Assembly: GCA_021778315.1 (NCBI GenBank)
Contig: JAJYCQ010000013.1
Span: 1-45,615, forward strand
Length of the DNA stretch: 45,615 nt
Direction of reading: 5' to 3'
Origin: Acidobacteriota bacterium
GTDB lineage: Bacteria > Acidobacteriota > Terriglobia > Terriglobales > Acidobacteriaceae
Below the pieces are notes generated by a model. The model searched no databases and was not told where the DNA came from. It worked only from the letters and a program-made list of their open reading frames with translations. How positions within the stretch are numbered: the stretch's first letter is position 1; every line of letters starts with the position of its first letter. A program made the translations under genes and the position numbers. Below are positions 7,550-16,555 of this stretch, in pieces.

Positions 7550-7588
7550 AGAGATTTGATTGTATCGGTTTGGAAAGGGTGCAGGGGA

Positions 7589-7623
7589 AGGGACCAGGGC
7601 TTAGGGCCCAGGGCTCAGGGGGC
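7589..7623. repeat. Five tandem heptamers (AGGGnnn)
   Basis: The units AGGGACC, AGGGCTT, AGGGCCC, AGGGCTC and AGGGGGC run head to tail between the divergent starts of trxB and the 66-aa gene. The first four bases are constant and the last three vary. Confidence 0.75.
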
Positions 7624-7684
7624 GGTGCTTCCGATTGCTGAAACCTCGGCGCTGGCCCTGAGTCTTGGCATTTAGGATGGAGGG

Positions 7685-7885
7685 ATGGCTGATCTGGTGT
7701 TGGTATATGGAATGAGGCTGTTGCCCGCGGATGAGGTCGAGGCTGTGCAGGCGGCTCCGATCCAGTTGAAGAATGGTCACGAGGCGCAGGTGACGATGCA
7801 TATTCTGGAGGGAAGCAGGGAGCGGATCGAGGCTCAGCTGCGACATAGCATCGATGCGTTCTTTGATTTCTATCCGGAGATTTAG
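7685..7885 (+). CDS. Small hypothetical protein
   Basis: This is a 66-aa acidic ORF starting at an ATG preceded closely by GGATGGAGGG. It has no signal peptide or membrane helix. It reads as one compact domain with an N-terminal strand (ADLVLVYGMRLL), a central strand (GHEAQVTMHIL) and a C-terminal helix (SRERIEAQLRHSIDAFFDFY). Codon use matches neighbouring plus-strand genes, which is the main reason for accepting it. No family or function is recognised. Confidence 0.55.
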   Translation: MADLVLVYGMRLLPADEVEAVQAAPIQLKNGHEAQVTMHILEGSRERIEAQLRHSIDAFFDFYPEI

Positions 7886-7935
7886 AAGGCCACGAAGGTG
7901 AGCGGTGGGTTGGGAGCGGTGGGTGGTGCGCAGAA

Positions 7936-8577
7936 TCAAGGTCTGGTGCAGTCGATGACCATGCTCTTCCAGAGATAGGGATAGCGGCCGGAGCCCTGGA
8001 AGTGCAGGTTCTGGAAGCCGGTCTCGGTGATGAGGGTGGAGAGAGTTTTGCGGCTGAAGAATTTTATGTGGCCACCGTCGTAGAGGGAATCGACGTGCTT
8101 GTCCCAACCTCCGGCAAGAGAGATGGCGAGATTTTTCAGGTAGCCGTGGTAGGGCGTGGTGCAGATGAAGCGGCCATGGGGTTTGGTGGCGGCGAGGCAA
8201 CCGGCCATGAAGCTGCGGGGGTTGTAGAGGTGCTCGACGACCTCGGCACTGTAGACGAGATCGAAGGGTTGCTCGTTGAGGTTAGCGAGGATATTGCTGT
8301 CTGCGGCGACGACTTCGAAGCGTCCGGCGGGGCAGCTTTGGCGGGCGATGTTGACTCCGGCTTCGGCGAGATCGATGCCGACGACGGAGAAGCCTCGGCG
8401 GGAGAACTCGGAGGCGACGGAGCCGTTGCCGCAGCCGATGTCGAGGATGCGGGCGTTGGGGGGTAGCCCGGTGGCGAGGCTTAAGAGGGTGGGGAGAAGA
8501 TAGGCGTGAGCTCCTCGCAGGCCGGGCGTGGTGTATTTGCTCGATTCAAGAAAAGCGGTAGTGGAGGAGGTGCTCAT
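7936..8577 (-). CDS. Class I SAM-dependent methyltransferase
   Basis: A 213-aa Rossmann-type methyltransferase. The S-adenosylmethionine motif I reads ILDIGCGNGSVA (residues 44-55), followed by the acidic end of strand 2 (VVGIDLAEAGV) and motif IV in PFDLVYSAEVVEHL. The C-terminal half (PYHGYLKNLAISLAGGWDKH, HIKFFSRKTLSTLI) resembles methyltransferases of the UbiG/Methyltransf_11-23 kind that often modify small molecules or glycans. The ATG at 8577 was chosen because the fold begins soon after it; the frame stays open far upstream but that part is not protein-like. The substrate is unknown. Confidence 0.85.
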   Translation of the reverse strand: MSTSSTTAFLESSKYTTPGLRGAHAYLLPTLLSLATGLPPNARILDIGCGNGSVASEFSRRGFSVVGIDLAEAGVNIARQSCPAGRFEVVAADSNILANLNEQPFDLVYSAEVVEHLYNPRSFMAGCLAATKPHGRFICTTPYHGYLKNLAISLAGGWDKHVDSLYDGGHIKFFSRKTLSTLITETGFQNLHFQGSGRYPYLWKSMVIDCTRP

Positions 8578-8736
8578 GCACTGGACTGTACCACGCGTGT
8601 GGGAAGGGGAAGGGTTTGGGGTGAGGAAGAGAGAGACGATTGGAAGAGGGAGTGGGTGAGGGGAGACAACGCTGTGCGAGACGAATTCATGTGATTTGCC
8701 CTTTGTGACGAAAGACGTTGCAGAGGGCAAGATGCG

Positions 8737-9408
8737 ATGGTCGCACGCAGATGGATTTGGAGTGGAGTGGTGGCTGGGGTGTTGGGGTGGGTGGGCGGTG
8801 GCTGGGCGCGAGCGCAGCAGACGCCTGGGGGCGGGGTTGCGGGACCGGCTGTCAGCGTTGGAGGCGAGTTGCGAGCGATGGCGGCTCGTTCGGGTGTGGT
8901 ATTTGTGGGGGAGGTGCAGCGTGTCGTGCCGAAAGAAGGGGTGGTGGAGATTACGTTCCTGGTGCAGCGGCCGGTGCTGGGCGTGACGGGAGGGAGGTAT
9001 GTGATGCGGGAGTGGGCAGGGCGCTGGACGGGGGGACAGCAGCGCTATCGGGTGGGGCAGCAGGCGATGTTTTTTTTGTATGCACCGAGTGCAGCGGGGT
9101 TGAGCTCTACGGTGGACGGGATGGTGGGTGTGGTGCCGCTGATTCCGATGGGAGCGAACGCGGAGGCGGTGCTGGATGCGCGTTGGTTGATGGCGCGGGT
9201 GGTGCGGAGGGTGGGGGCTCCGATGGTGGAGGCAGCGCAGGGTGCGATTGCGCTGGTGGACGCGGTAACGGTGGTGAGACATTGGCAGACGGAGGCGACG
9301 ATGGAGCCGGCGCGGCGTTCGCTGCCGGCGGGAGTGGGCCTGGTGGCGGGGACCAAGGATGTGCCGGGCGCGACAGAGGTGAAGGTGCAGGCCGATGGTC
9401 AGCGCTAG
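8737..9408 (+). CDS. Secreted protein of unknown function
   Basis: The 223-aa product starts with an Arg-containing signal peptide (MVARRWIWSGVVAGVLGWVGG..., likely cleavage after ARAQ). The mature part has about 90 residues of predicted strands (GVVFVGEVQRVVPKEGVVEITFLVQRP) and a region with RYRVGQQAMFFLYAP. The layout suggests a small all-beta domain, possibly of the oligonucleotide-binding kind. It overlaps the next gene by 14 bases, so the two are translated as a pair and are probably exported to the same compartment. Confidence 0.7.
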   Translation: MVARRWIWSGVVAGVLGWVGGGWARAQQTPGGGVAGPAVSVGGELRAMAARSGVVFVGEVQRVVPKEGVVEITFLVQRPVLGVTGGRYVMREWAGRWTGGQQRYRVGQQAMFFLYAPSAAGLSSTVDGMVGVVPLIPMGANAEAVLDARWLMARVVRRVGAPMVEAAQGAIALVDAVTVVRHWQTEATMEPARRSLPAGVGLVAGTKDVPGATEVKVQADGQR

Positions 9409-12319
9409 GTTGAGGAGTGTGTGGCGAGGGCTGGCGGGCTGCGGAGTTGTTTTGATGGCAACGACGGCGTGGGCTGGAGGGCCTCGATTTGTGACGGGGA
9501 CGAGCGGGTATGCGCAGGCAGGGATTCCGATGGCCTGGTATACGTCGCAGCCGTTGTATTTCACGGACGCGGGAGATTTGAATTCGACGGTGAGCCATGC
9601 GCAGGCGGATGCGATGGTGGCCGCGGCGGCAGGGGTTTGGAATATTCCGACGGCGAGCCTGACGCTGGCGCAGGGAGGTGAACTGGCCGAGCATGTGAGC
9701 GGGGCAAACAGCTACTTCAACGGGACCAGCGTGGTGTTTCCTGCAGATGTGCAGGCGACGAATTATCAGGCAATCCAGATTGCGATTGTGTACGACAGCG
9801 ATGGGAGCATTACGGACCTGCTGCTGGGGAGCGGGGCGAGCGATCCGAGTGGATGCAATCAGAATGGCGTGGTGGAGAGTGTGGACTCGTTTGGATCGAA
9901 TGCGACGATACAACATGCGGTGATTGTGCTGAATGGATTGTGTGTGGGATCGAATGCGCAGCAGTTGACGCAGATGCAGTACCAGTTGACGAGGGTGTTT
10001 GGGCGAGTGCTGGGGCTGGCGTGGTCGCAGTTGAACGACAACGTGTTTACCGGGGTGAAGCCGGTGACGGCAGCGCAGATGGCGGTGTGGCCGCTGATGC
10101 ATCCGATCGACGTGAACTGTGGGCCGTATACGTACCAGTGCATGCAGAATCCGTTTACGCTGCGGATCGATGATGTGGCGGCGCTGATGGAGCTGTATCC
10201 GGTGACGATGTCGATGCCGGGTAAGACGCTGAGCGCGCAGAGCACGGCGGGGCTTTCGGGGTCGGTGAGCTTTTCGACGCACCAGGGGATGGAGTTGGTG
10301 AATGTGGTGGCGGCGCGGCTTTTGACTGGGCAGACGCTGTGGGATCCTTATCCGGTGGTATCGGGCATGGCGGGGTATTTGTTTCAGCAGAATGGCGGAA
10401 ATCCGGTGAGTGGGCCGGAGTTGGTGAGTGAGAACGCCGGGGCCAATGTATCGGCGGATGAAGGAGCGTGGAGAATACCGTACATTCCAGTGGGGACGAC
10501 GGGCGCGGGCTTCTATCTTGTGACGGAGGGGATTAATCCGCTTTACACAGGGGAGTATGCGGTGGGGCCTTACCAGAGGCCGGCGGTCACTATTTCGGGC
10601 GGAGGGGTGACGAGTGGAGCGGGGCCGCTGACTCCGGGGATGACGGGTACGGCGACGTTCACGCAGTCGACGTCGGCGGCGAACTGGTGCCAATATCCGG
10701 ATGGGACGGAGACGAATCCGCTGGGATCAATTGCGAGCGGATGGTGGAATGCGACGTTGTGCGCTGCGAACTACACGGCGTGGCGGAAGACGACGGTGAA
10801 CGCGAATACGACCTGGACGATTGAGGTGACGGCGACCAATGAGTGGGGAACACCGACGCTGCAGAAGATGCAGCCGGTGATTGGAGTATGGAACCAGAGC
10901 GACCCAACGGGAACGCTGCCGACGGTGGGGAGCCAGGCGGCGGCGATGAATTCAATGACGGTGGGGATGACGCAGTTGTGGATGGCTCCGGTGGCGAGTG
11001 CGTCGGTGATGCGGATTGCGATTGCGGACCAGTTTGGAGGAGGTCGGCCGGACTTTATGTATGCAGCGAGGATTCTGTATGCGGGTAGCGTCACGCCGAC
11101 GAGATTGGGGTCGGGTGGCGGGCAGATTGTGATTACGGGGATGGGCTTCCAGGCGGGGAACCAGGTGATGGTGAATGGAGTGCCGGCGACGGTGTTGAGC
11201 TGGACGCCGACGCAGATTGTGGCGACGGCTCCGCTGATGGCGACGGCGGGTGCGACGAGTGGGACGGCGGTGGATGTGGCGGTGGTGGATGCGAGGACGG
11301 GAGGGTCGACCGATATACAGGGGGCGTTGACGTATGTGGTGGGGACGGTGGATCAGGTACAGCTGGTGTCGGCCCCGGCGGCGCTGGAGACGGGGTATGT
11401 GGCGGCGACTCCGTTTGCGGTGAGGGTGTATTCGGCGGATGGGGTGACTCCGGCGACGGGAGCGAGTGTGACGTTTGTGGTGACGGGAAGTGGCACGGGA
11501 GCGGCGCTGGTGACGGGATGCCAGAGCGGGCCGGGGTGCGTGGTGAAGACGGATGGGACGGGGCTGGCGCAGACTCCGGTGATGGGGATTGCGGCGGGAG
11601 CGGTAATGGTGCGGGGCACGGAGATGAGTGGTGGCGCGTCGGTGCAGGCTGCGATGGCGGATGTTGATCCGGTGCGGACGGTGGCGATGAACTCGGCACC
11701 GCAGTATCTTGCGGCGGGGGCGTCGGGGAGTTGGAGTGTGGCGCTGGCGGCGACGCAGGATGGAGCGGTCGCGGCGGGTGTTCCGGTGGCGTGGTCGACG
11801 ACGGGAGTGGGATTTACGCTGACTCCTCCGGGGGAGATGACGGCGGCGAATGGGACGGCGGGTGTGGTGGTGCAGGTGAACGGGATCGCTGGCGGCTCTG
11901 CGAATGTGGTGACGGGATGCGCGTGGAGTACGGTGTGCTCGAGCTGGACGGTGTATGGCGTGGCAGCTCCGCAGTGGGTGATTGCGGTGTCGAGTGGAGG
12001 GGGACAGAGTGTGCGGACAGGCGGTGTGGGGCTGGCTCCGGTGATGATGCAGGTGACGGATGGAGCGGGACATGCGCTGCCGGGTGCTGCGGTGACGGTG
12101 TATCAGACGGCGTATGCGTGGGAAGGGACCTGCGGGAATATTGGGGCTTGTGCGTCGGCTCCGGTGCTGGGGACTTCGCGGAGTTCGGCGGTGTCGGATG
12201 CGAATGGGATGGTGCAGGTGGCGCCGATGCGGGTGCCGGGAGTGGCGCAGATGGTGAGGATTGCGGGGGCTGCGGGGACTCGTGGATTGGCCACGGCTTC
12301 GCTGGCGGTAACGCCTTAA
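9395..12319 (+). CDS. Large secreted multidomain protein with degenerate matrixin-like domain
   Basis: The 974-aa protein has a signal peptide (cleavage near AWAGG). Residues of about 30-260 resemble the acidobacterial matrixin-like fold, ending with DDVAALMELYPV as metzincins often do. At the expected zinc site, HExxHxxGxxH is replaced by RVFGRVLGLAW (residues 200-210): both ends and the central His and the Glu are gone while G207 stays. After a beta-rich middle part there is an IPT/TIG domain (about 567-650), then roughly three bacterial Ig-like domains to the C-terminus. The reading frame is intact with no stop or frameshift. It is probably a surface or secreted binding protein, not a protease. 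It is translated with the preceding 223-aa gene. Confidence 0.8.
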   Translation: MVSARLRSVWRGLAGCGVVLMATTAWAGGPRFVTGTSGYAQAGIPMAWYTSQPLYFTDAGDLNSTVSHAQADAMVAAAAGVWNIPTASLTLAQGGELAEHVSGANSYFNGTSVVFPADVQATNYQAIQIAIVYDSDGSITDLLLGSGASDPSGCNQNGVVESVDSFGSNATIQHAVIVLNGLCVGSNAQQLTQMQYQLTRVFGRVLGLAWSQLNDNVFTGVKPVTAAQMAVWPLMHPIDVNCGPYTYQCMQNPFTLRIDDVAALMELYPVTMSMPGKTLSAQSTAGLSGSVSFSTHQGMELVNVVAARLLTGQTLWDPYPVVSGMAGYLFQQNGGNPVSGPELVSENAGANVSADEGAWRIPYIPVGTTGAGFYLVTEGINPLYTGEYAVGPYQRPAVTISGGGVTSGAGPLTPGMTGTATFTQSTSAANWCQYPDGTETNPLGSIASGWWNATLCAANYTAWRKTTVNANTTWTIEVTATNEWGTPTLQKMQPVIGVWNQSDPTGTLPTVGSQAAAMNSMTVGMTQLWMAPVASASVMRIAIADQFGGGRPDFMYAARILYAGSVTPTRLGSGGGQIVITGMGFQAGNQVMVNGVPATVLSWTPTQIVATAPLMATAGATSGTAVDVAVVDARTGGSTDIQGALTYVVGTVDQVQLVSAPAALETGYVAATPFAVRVYSADGVTPATGASVTFVVTGSGTGAALVTGCQSGPGCVVKTDGTGLAQTPVMGIAAGAVMVRGTEMSGGASVQAAMADVDPVRTVAMNSAPQYLAAGASGSWSVALAATQDGAVAAGVPVAWSTTGVGFTLTPPGEMTAANGTAGVVVQVNGIAGGSANVVTGCAWSTVCSSWTVYGVAAPQWVIAVSSGGGQSVRTGGVGLAPVMMQVTDGAGHALPGAAVTVYQTAYAWEGTCGNIGACASAPVLGTSRSSAVSDANGMVQVAPMRVPGVAQMVRIAGAAGTRGLATASLAVTP

Positions 12320-12323
12320 AGGC

Positions 12324-12365
12324 AGGGATTAGGGAACAGGGATTAGGAGTTAGGGTGAAGGAGTA
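12324..12365. repeat. Six tandem heptamers (AGGGATT-like)
   Basis: AGGGATT, AGGGAAC, AGGGATT, AGGAGTT, AGGGTGA and AGGAGTA follow one another directly after the stop of the 974-aa gene and run into the next hairpin. Confidence 0.8.
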
Positions 12366-12411
12366 AAGGCACCCTTTGGCTTCGCGGTTGGCGAGAGGTT
12401 TAGGGTGCCTT
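12366..12411. terminator. Hairpin between convergent genes
   Basis: AAGGCACCCT (12366-12375) pairs perfectly with AGGGTGCCTT (12402-12411) around a 26-base loop. It sits between the ends of two convergent genes (12319 and 12437). There is no T run after either arm, so termination may be factor-assisted, or the hairpin may protect transcript ends. Confidence 0.55.
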
Positions 12412-12436
12412 GGTGGTGCGGTGGATTTGGGTGGGG

Positions 12437-13795
12437 CTAGTAGGGTTCTGCCGGGAGCAGGCCGGTTAGGGCTGCGGGGCGGCGGATGGCGGTGAGGCCG
12501 AAGATGGAGATGTAGATGTAGCAGATGGCGGGGACGATGAAGGCGGGGTGCAGGCCGATTTTGTCGGCCAGCGCTCCGGTGCCGAGGGGGATGATGGCTC
12601 CTCCGACGATGGCTGCGATCATCAGGCTTGAGCCTTTGCTGGTGAGGGGGCCGAGGTCCTGAATGCCGAGGGTGAAGATCGACGGGAACATGATGGAGTT
12701 GAAGATGCCCACGAAGAGGAGGGCGTACATGGCTAGGTGGCCGTGGGTGAGGAGGGAGATGACGACGAGGGTGAAGGCTCCGATGGCGGCTCCGCCGAGG
12801 ACGGGGCCGGTGCGGACTCGTTGCAGGACGGCAGAGCCGATGAAGCGGCCGATCATGGCTCCTCCCCAATAGACCATGAGGAACTTGGCGGCGGTGTCCT
12901 GAGGGAGGGCGCCGATCTGGGGTAGACCCATGTAGTTGACGAGGAGGCTGCCGATGGTGACTTCGGCGCCGACGTAGGTGAAGATGCCGAGGGCACCGGC
13001 GAGGAGCCAGGGGTGGTGCCAGATGCTGTCGGGCTTGGAGAGGGCTTCTGCGAAGGCTCCGGGGCGGAAGTCCTGGGTGAGGTCGGTCATGCCGGTCTGG
13101 GGCTTGAGCTTGATGACGGCGAGCGCTATGGCGAGGATGAGAAGCATGAGCGCGATGCCGATGTAGGGCAGACGGACGGTGGAGGCCTGGGCGGCGCGGT
13201 AGGCTTGGCGACCTATCTCGGACATCGAGAGGAGGTGGGCTGGGGTGATGACGGGGACGGCGTTGCGCAGGATGAGGACTGCACCGAAGAAGGGGGCAAT
13301 GAAGGTGCCGACGGAGTTGAAGGCCTGCGCGAGGTTGAGGCGGCTGGACGCGGTCCTGGGCGGGCCGATGACGGTGACGTAGGGATTGACGGCGACCTGG
13401 ACGACGGTCATGCCGGCGGCGAGGACGATGAGGGCGCAGAGGAAGACGGGGAAGAGCGCGAAGTTTGCGGCGGGGATGAAGCCCGCGGCGCCAACGGCCA
13501 TGATGATGAGGCCGACGACCATCGTCTTCTTGTAGCCGAACTTATCGACGAGCGCTCCGCCGGGATAGCTGAAGAGGAAGTAGGAGGTGAAGAAGGCGAA
13601 CTGCACGGTGAGGACTTCGGCGTAGTTGAGGGCGAAGATGCTCTTGAGGTGCGGGATGATGATGTCGTTGAGGCAGGTGAGGAAGCCGACCATGAAGAAG
13701 AGAGCGGTGGCGACGCTCATGGCGCGCGTGTCGGTCTTCATCTGTGGATCGTCGTAAGAACCTGGGGCGCTGACGTTGCGGATGGGAACTGCCAA
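12437..13795 (-). CDS. FucP/GluP-family MFS sugar:proton symporter
   Basis: The 452-aa protein has twelve hydrophobic segments of the FHS (fucose/glucose-galactose) branch of the major facilitator superfamily. Typical stretches are FFMVGFLTCLNDIIIPHLK in helix 1, PGGALVDKFGYKK at the 2-3 loop, VQVAVNPYVTVIG in helix 4 and GALADKIGLHPAF near the end. It should import a hexose (glucose, galactose or fucose) with a proton. The start is a TTG at 13795, with AAGGAG seven bases upstream. It lies 94 bases after the GH31 gene on the same strand, which suggests that glucose released by that enzyme is the cargo. Confidence 0.87.
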   Translation of the reverse strand: MAVPIRNVSAPGSYDDPQMKTDTRAMSVATALFFMVGFLTCLNDIIIPHLKSIFALNYAEVLTVQFAFFTSYFLFSYPGGALVDKFGYKKTMVVGLIIMAVGAAGFIPAANFALFPVFLCALIVLAAGMTVVQVAVNPYVTVIGPPRTASSRLNLAQAFNSVGTFIAPFFGAVLILRNAVPVITPAHLLSMSEIGRQAYRAAQASTVRLPYIGIALMLLILAIALAVIKLKPQTGMTDLTQDFRPGAFAEALSKPDSIWHHPWLLAGALGIFTYVGAEVTIGSLLVNYMGLPQIGALPQDTAAKFLMVYWGGAMIGRFIGSAVLQRVRTGPVLGGAAIGAFTLVVISLLTHGHLAMYALLFVGIFNSIMFPSIFTLGIQDLGPLTSKGSSLMIAAIVGGAIIPLGTGALADKIGLHPAFIVPAICYIYISIFGLTAIRRPAALTGLLPAEPY

Positions 13796-13889
13796 GAAGG
13801 AACTCCTTCGTTCAGAGAGGTCGAGGGTGCGAATAGCCGGCTTGAATCAAGAGTAACTGTTTTTGGGGGTTTCTGGAGGAGGCTCCGGT

Positions 13890-16403
13890 CTATTGCAGGA
13901 GGATCGTCTGGGATTTGCCGGTGTCGGACACGGTTGTGGCCCAGCCGAGGGGGGTGTGTTCGAGGGGGGTGGAGTGGCCGTTTACGGTGGCCTGGGAGGT
14001 CTTGGGAGTGAAGCCGATGGCCTCGATGCGGTACTGGGTCCACCAAGGGTGGAAGCTGCCTTCGCGTTGCGGGATGTTGAGGGTGAGGGTGCCGTCCGCG
14101 GCTACGGTGCAGGTGAGGTGGAGGCGGAGGTAGGAGCCTTTGCGGAAGTCGTAGGACTTGCCGTCGTCGGTGTAGAGGTCGCCGCTGCAGGCGTTGGGGG
14201 AGTTGTCTGCGGGGAGGAAGACGCGGAGGGTCAGCGGGCCGTTGGGCTTGTCTTCGGTGGACTGGACGAGGGGCTGCATGGGGACGATGGCTCCGGCGCG
14301 GACGTAGACGGGGAGGTCGCCGAGGCCGGGGTGGACCATGACGGGGGGGAGGGTGGCGGCTGCGGTGGAGGTGGGGTCACGGAGCTCGAGGTCGTGGGTG
14401 CCGAGGGCCTGGCGGCGATCGAGTTTGGCTCCGGTCCAGTAGTCGTACCAGATGCCGGGAGGGAGGTGGACTTCGTAGGGGGCGATGTCGTCGGGGAGGG
14501 GCGAGGCGGCGACGAGGATGGAGGGGCCGAAGAGGAATTCGCCGGGGGCGTCGAGGTCGAGGGGGTGGCTGTCGCTGGTGGCGTGAGGGAACTCGAGGAA
14601 GAGAGGGCGGAGGATGGGGAGGCCGTCGCGGGAGGTTTCTTCAGCCGTGGTGTAGAGGTAGGGCATGAGGCGGTAACGCTCTTCGATGTAACGGCGGCGA
14701 ATGTCCTCTTGCGCGGGGCCGTCGACCCAGGGTTCGTGCATCCGGGTGCCCTTGGCGGAGTGGTCGCGGTCGATGGGCTGGAAGGCGGCTAGCATGAGCC
14801 ACTTGGTGAGGAGGTCGGGGGATGGCGAGCCGCCGTAGCCTCCGACGTCGGCCCCGGACATAGAGAAGCCGCTGAGGCCGAGGTTGAGGAGCTGAGGGGT
14901 GGTCTGGCGGAGGTGGTTCCAGGTGGAGAGGTTGTCTCCGGTCCAGGTGGTGGCGTAGCGCTGGCCTCCGGCGTAGCTGGCGCGGGTGAGGACGAAGGGG
15001 CGGACGTTGGGCTGGAGGGTGAGGAGGCCGTCCCATGTTCCGCGGGAGTTTTGCATGCCGTAGATGTTGTGGATCTCAGGGTGGAGGGCGGTGCGCTTGG
15101 CAAAGCCTTCCCCAAGAGAGGCAGGCTCGTCGATGCGGTGGACTACGTCGTCGGGCATGGTCTTGGTGGGGTAGACGAAGACGGCGGGCTCGTTCATGTC
15201 GTTCCAGAAGCCGGCAACTCCGTCGGCGACGAAGTCTTTGTAGAGGGAGCCCCACCAAGCTCGGGTGGATTGCTGGGTGAAGTCGGGGAAGAGGGAGGGG
15301 CCGGGCCAGACGGGGCCTACGTAGTTCTTGCCGTTTTCCTTGACGAACTGATCGCCGGCGATGCCGGTGTCGTAGGGGGCGTAGTTCTGGTTAGGGGCGT
15401 CGGCGATGTGGAGGTCGGTGATGAGGACGGTGTGGAATTTTTCGGCGGCGAGCTGGTGGATGAGGCCGGGGAAGTCGGGGAAGCGGTCGGGATCGACGGT
15501 GAAGGGGCGGTTCTTGTACTGGTAGTCGATGTCGAGATAGATGGCGTCGGTGGGGATGTGGTCGGCGCGGAGGTGGGCGGCGATGTCTTCGACCTGCGCG
15601 CGGGGGTAGTAGCTGTAGCGGGACTGCTGGTAGCCGAGGGTCCAGAGGGGTGGGAGGGGGGTGGGGCCGGTGAGCCAGGCGTAGGTTTCGACGACGTGTT
15701 TAGGCTCGGGGCCGTAGAGGAGGTAGTAGTCGATGGGGCCGGCGGGGGCGGAGAAGGTGTAGCGGTCGGTGCGCTGGCGGCCGAAGTCGAAGGAGGTGCG
15801 GAAGGTGTTGTCGAAGAGGACGCCGATGGTGCGGCCGGAGTGCATTTCGAGGAAGAAGGGGATGGACTTGTAGATGGGGTCGGTGGACTCCTGCCAGCCG
15901 AAGTTGTCGGTGTTCCACATGGAGAAGGCTTCGCCAGAGCGGTCGAGGGGGCCGGGCTTGTCGCCGAGGCCGAAGAAGTGGTCGTCGAAGGGCTTGGACT
16001 TAGTGACGGTGAAGCCGTCAGGTGTGAAGGTGACGGGGAGGGCGTCGGATTGGAGGACGTTGCCGTTGAGGTCCGAGACAGTGAGGCGGAGGTCGGGGGT
16101 GACGGCGACGCGAAGGTCGGCGGTGGCGAAGCCGGTGGGCTCGGAGGTGACGGGAACGCGGGCGGTGCGGGCGTCGGGGAGTACGGCCCAGGAGGCGTCT
16201 TCCGCAGGATGGCCGTTGGGGTAGATGCGGACGCGGAGGACGTCGGGGCGGAGGGCGTCGACGCGGAGGGTGAGGGTGGAGGTGGAGAGCTCGAGACCGT
16301 TGGGGGTGTGGGCGGAGGCGGGGAGTTGGGCCACGAGGAGGGTGGGGAGGGAGCTGACGAGGAGGGCGGCGAGGCAGAGGCGGCGAGAGAGGGTGTCGGG
16401 CAT
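13890..16403 (-). CDS. Secreted GH31-family alpha-glucosidase
   Basis: This is an 837-aa enzyme with a signal peptide (MPDTLSRRLCLAALLVSSLPTLL..., ATG at 16403; an upstream in-frame ATG at 16418 is possible). The galactose-mutarotase-like N-terminal domain is followed by the catalytic barrel: YLDIDYQYKNRPFTVD, then the nucleophile Asp in GFWNDMNEP, then RYATTWTGDNLSTW and GADVGGYGG, which carry the acid/base and substrate contacts of GH31. C-terminal beta domains include GIWYDYWTG. It should release glucose from the non-reducing ends of alpha-glucans in the periplasm. It lies upstream of the sugar symporter and downstream of the winged-helix regulator on the same strand. Confidence 0.92.
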   Translation of the reverse strand: MPDTLSRRLCLAALLVSSLPTLLVAQLPASAHTPNGLELSTSTLTLRVDALRPDVLRVRIYPNGHPAEDASWAVLPDARTARVPVTSEPTGFATADLRVAVTPDLRLTVSDLNGNVLQSDALPVTFTPDGFTVTKSKPFDDHFFGLGDKPGPLDRSGEAFSMWNTDNFGWQESTDPIYKSIPFFLEMHSGRTIGVLFDNTFRTSFDFGRQRTDRYTFSAPAGPIDYYLLYGPEPKHVVETYAWLTGPTPLPPLWTLGYQQSRYSYYPRAQVEDIAAHLRADHIPTDAIYLDIDYQYKNRPFTVDPDRFPDFPGLIHQLAAEKFHTVLITDLHIADAPNQNYAPYDTGIAGDQFVKENGKNYVGPVWPGPSLFPDFTQQSTRAWWGSLYKDFVADGVAGFWNDMNEPAVFVYPTKTMPDDVVHRIDEPASLGEGFAKRTALHPEIHNIYGMQNSRGTWDGLLTLQPNVRPFVLTRASYAGGQRYATTWTGDNLSTWNHLRQTTPQLLNLGLSGFSMSGADVGGYGGSPSPDLLTKWLMLAAFQPIDRDHSAKGTRMHEPWVDGPAQEDIRRRYIEERYRLMPYLYTTAEETSRDGLPILRPLFLEFPHATSDSHPLDLDAPGEFLFGPSILVAASPLPDDIAPYEVHLPPGIWYDYWTGAKLDRRQALGTHDLELRDPTSTAAATLPPVMVHPGLGDLPVYVRAGAIVPMQPLVQSTEDKPNGPLTLRVFLPADNSPNACSGDLYTDDGKSYDFRKGSYLRLHLTCTVAADGTLTLNIPQREGSFHPWWTQYRIEAIGFTPKTSQATVNGHSTPLEHTPLGWATTVSDTGKSQTILLQ

Positions 16404-16555
16404 AGAGGTGTTGAGCATACAGGTATAGAGAGACAAAGTTTAAGTCCTCATCGCAATACAAACGCTGCCCACAGTAGTTCATTTGTTCTTCAACGAGCAA
16501 GGCTTTTTGAATGAGGAGGTTGAGCGGTTGGCTTAAGTGGAAAACGAGGTGGGAG

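Noticed and set aside
9395..12319. Calling the 974-aa gene a pseudogene
   Set aside because: The active site is lost but the frame is uninterrupted, the signal peptide is good and the downstream domains are complete, so it is listed as a coding gene.
14913..16514. 533-codon frame on the plus strand opposite the GH31 gene
   Set aside because: Its product is a run of Gly, Glu, Val and Asp typical of the complement of a C-rich gene; the minus strand has a full GH31 enzyme.
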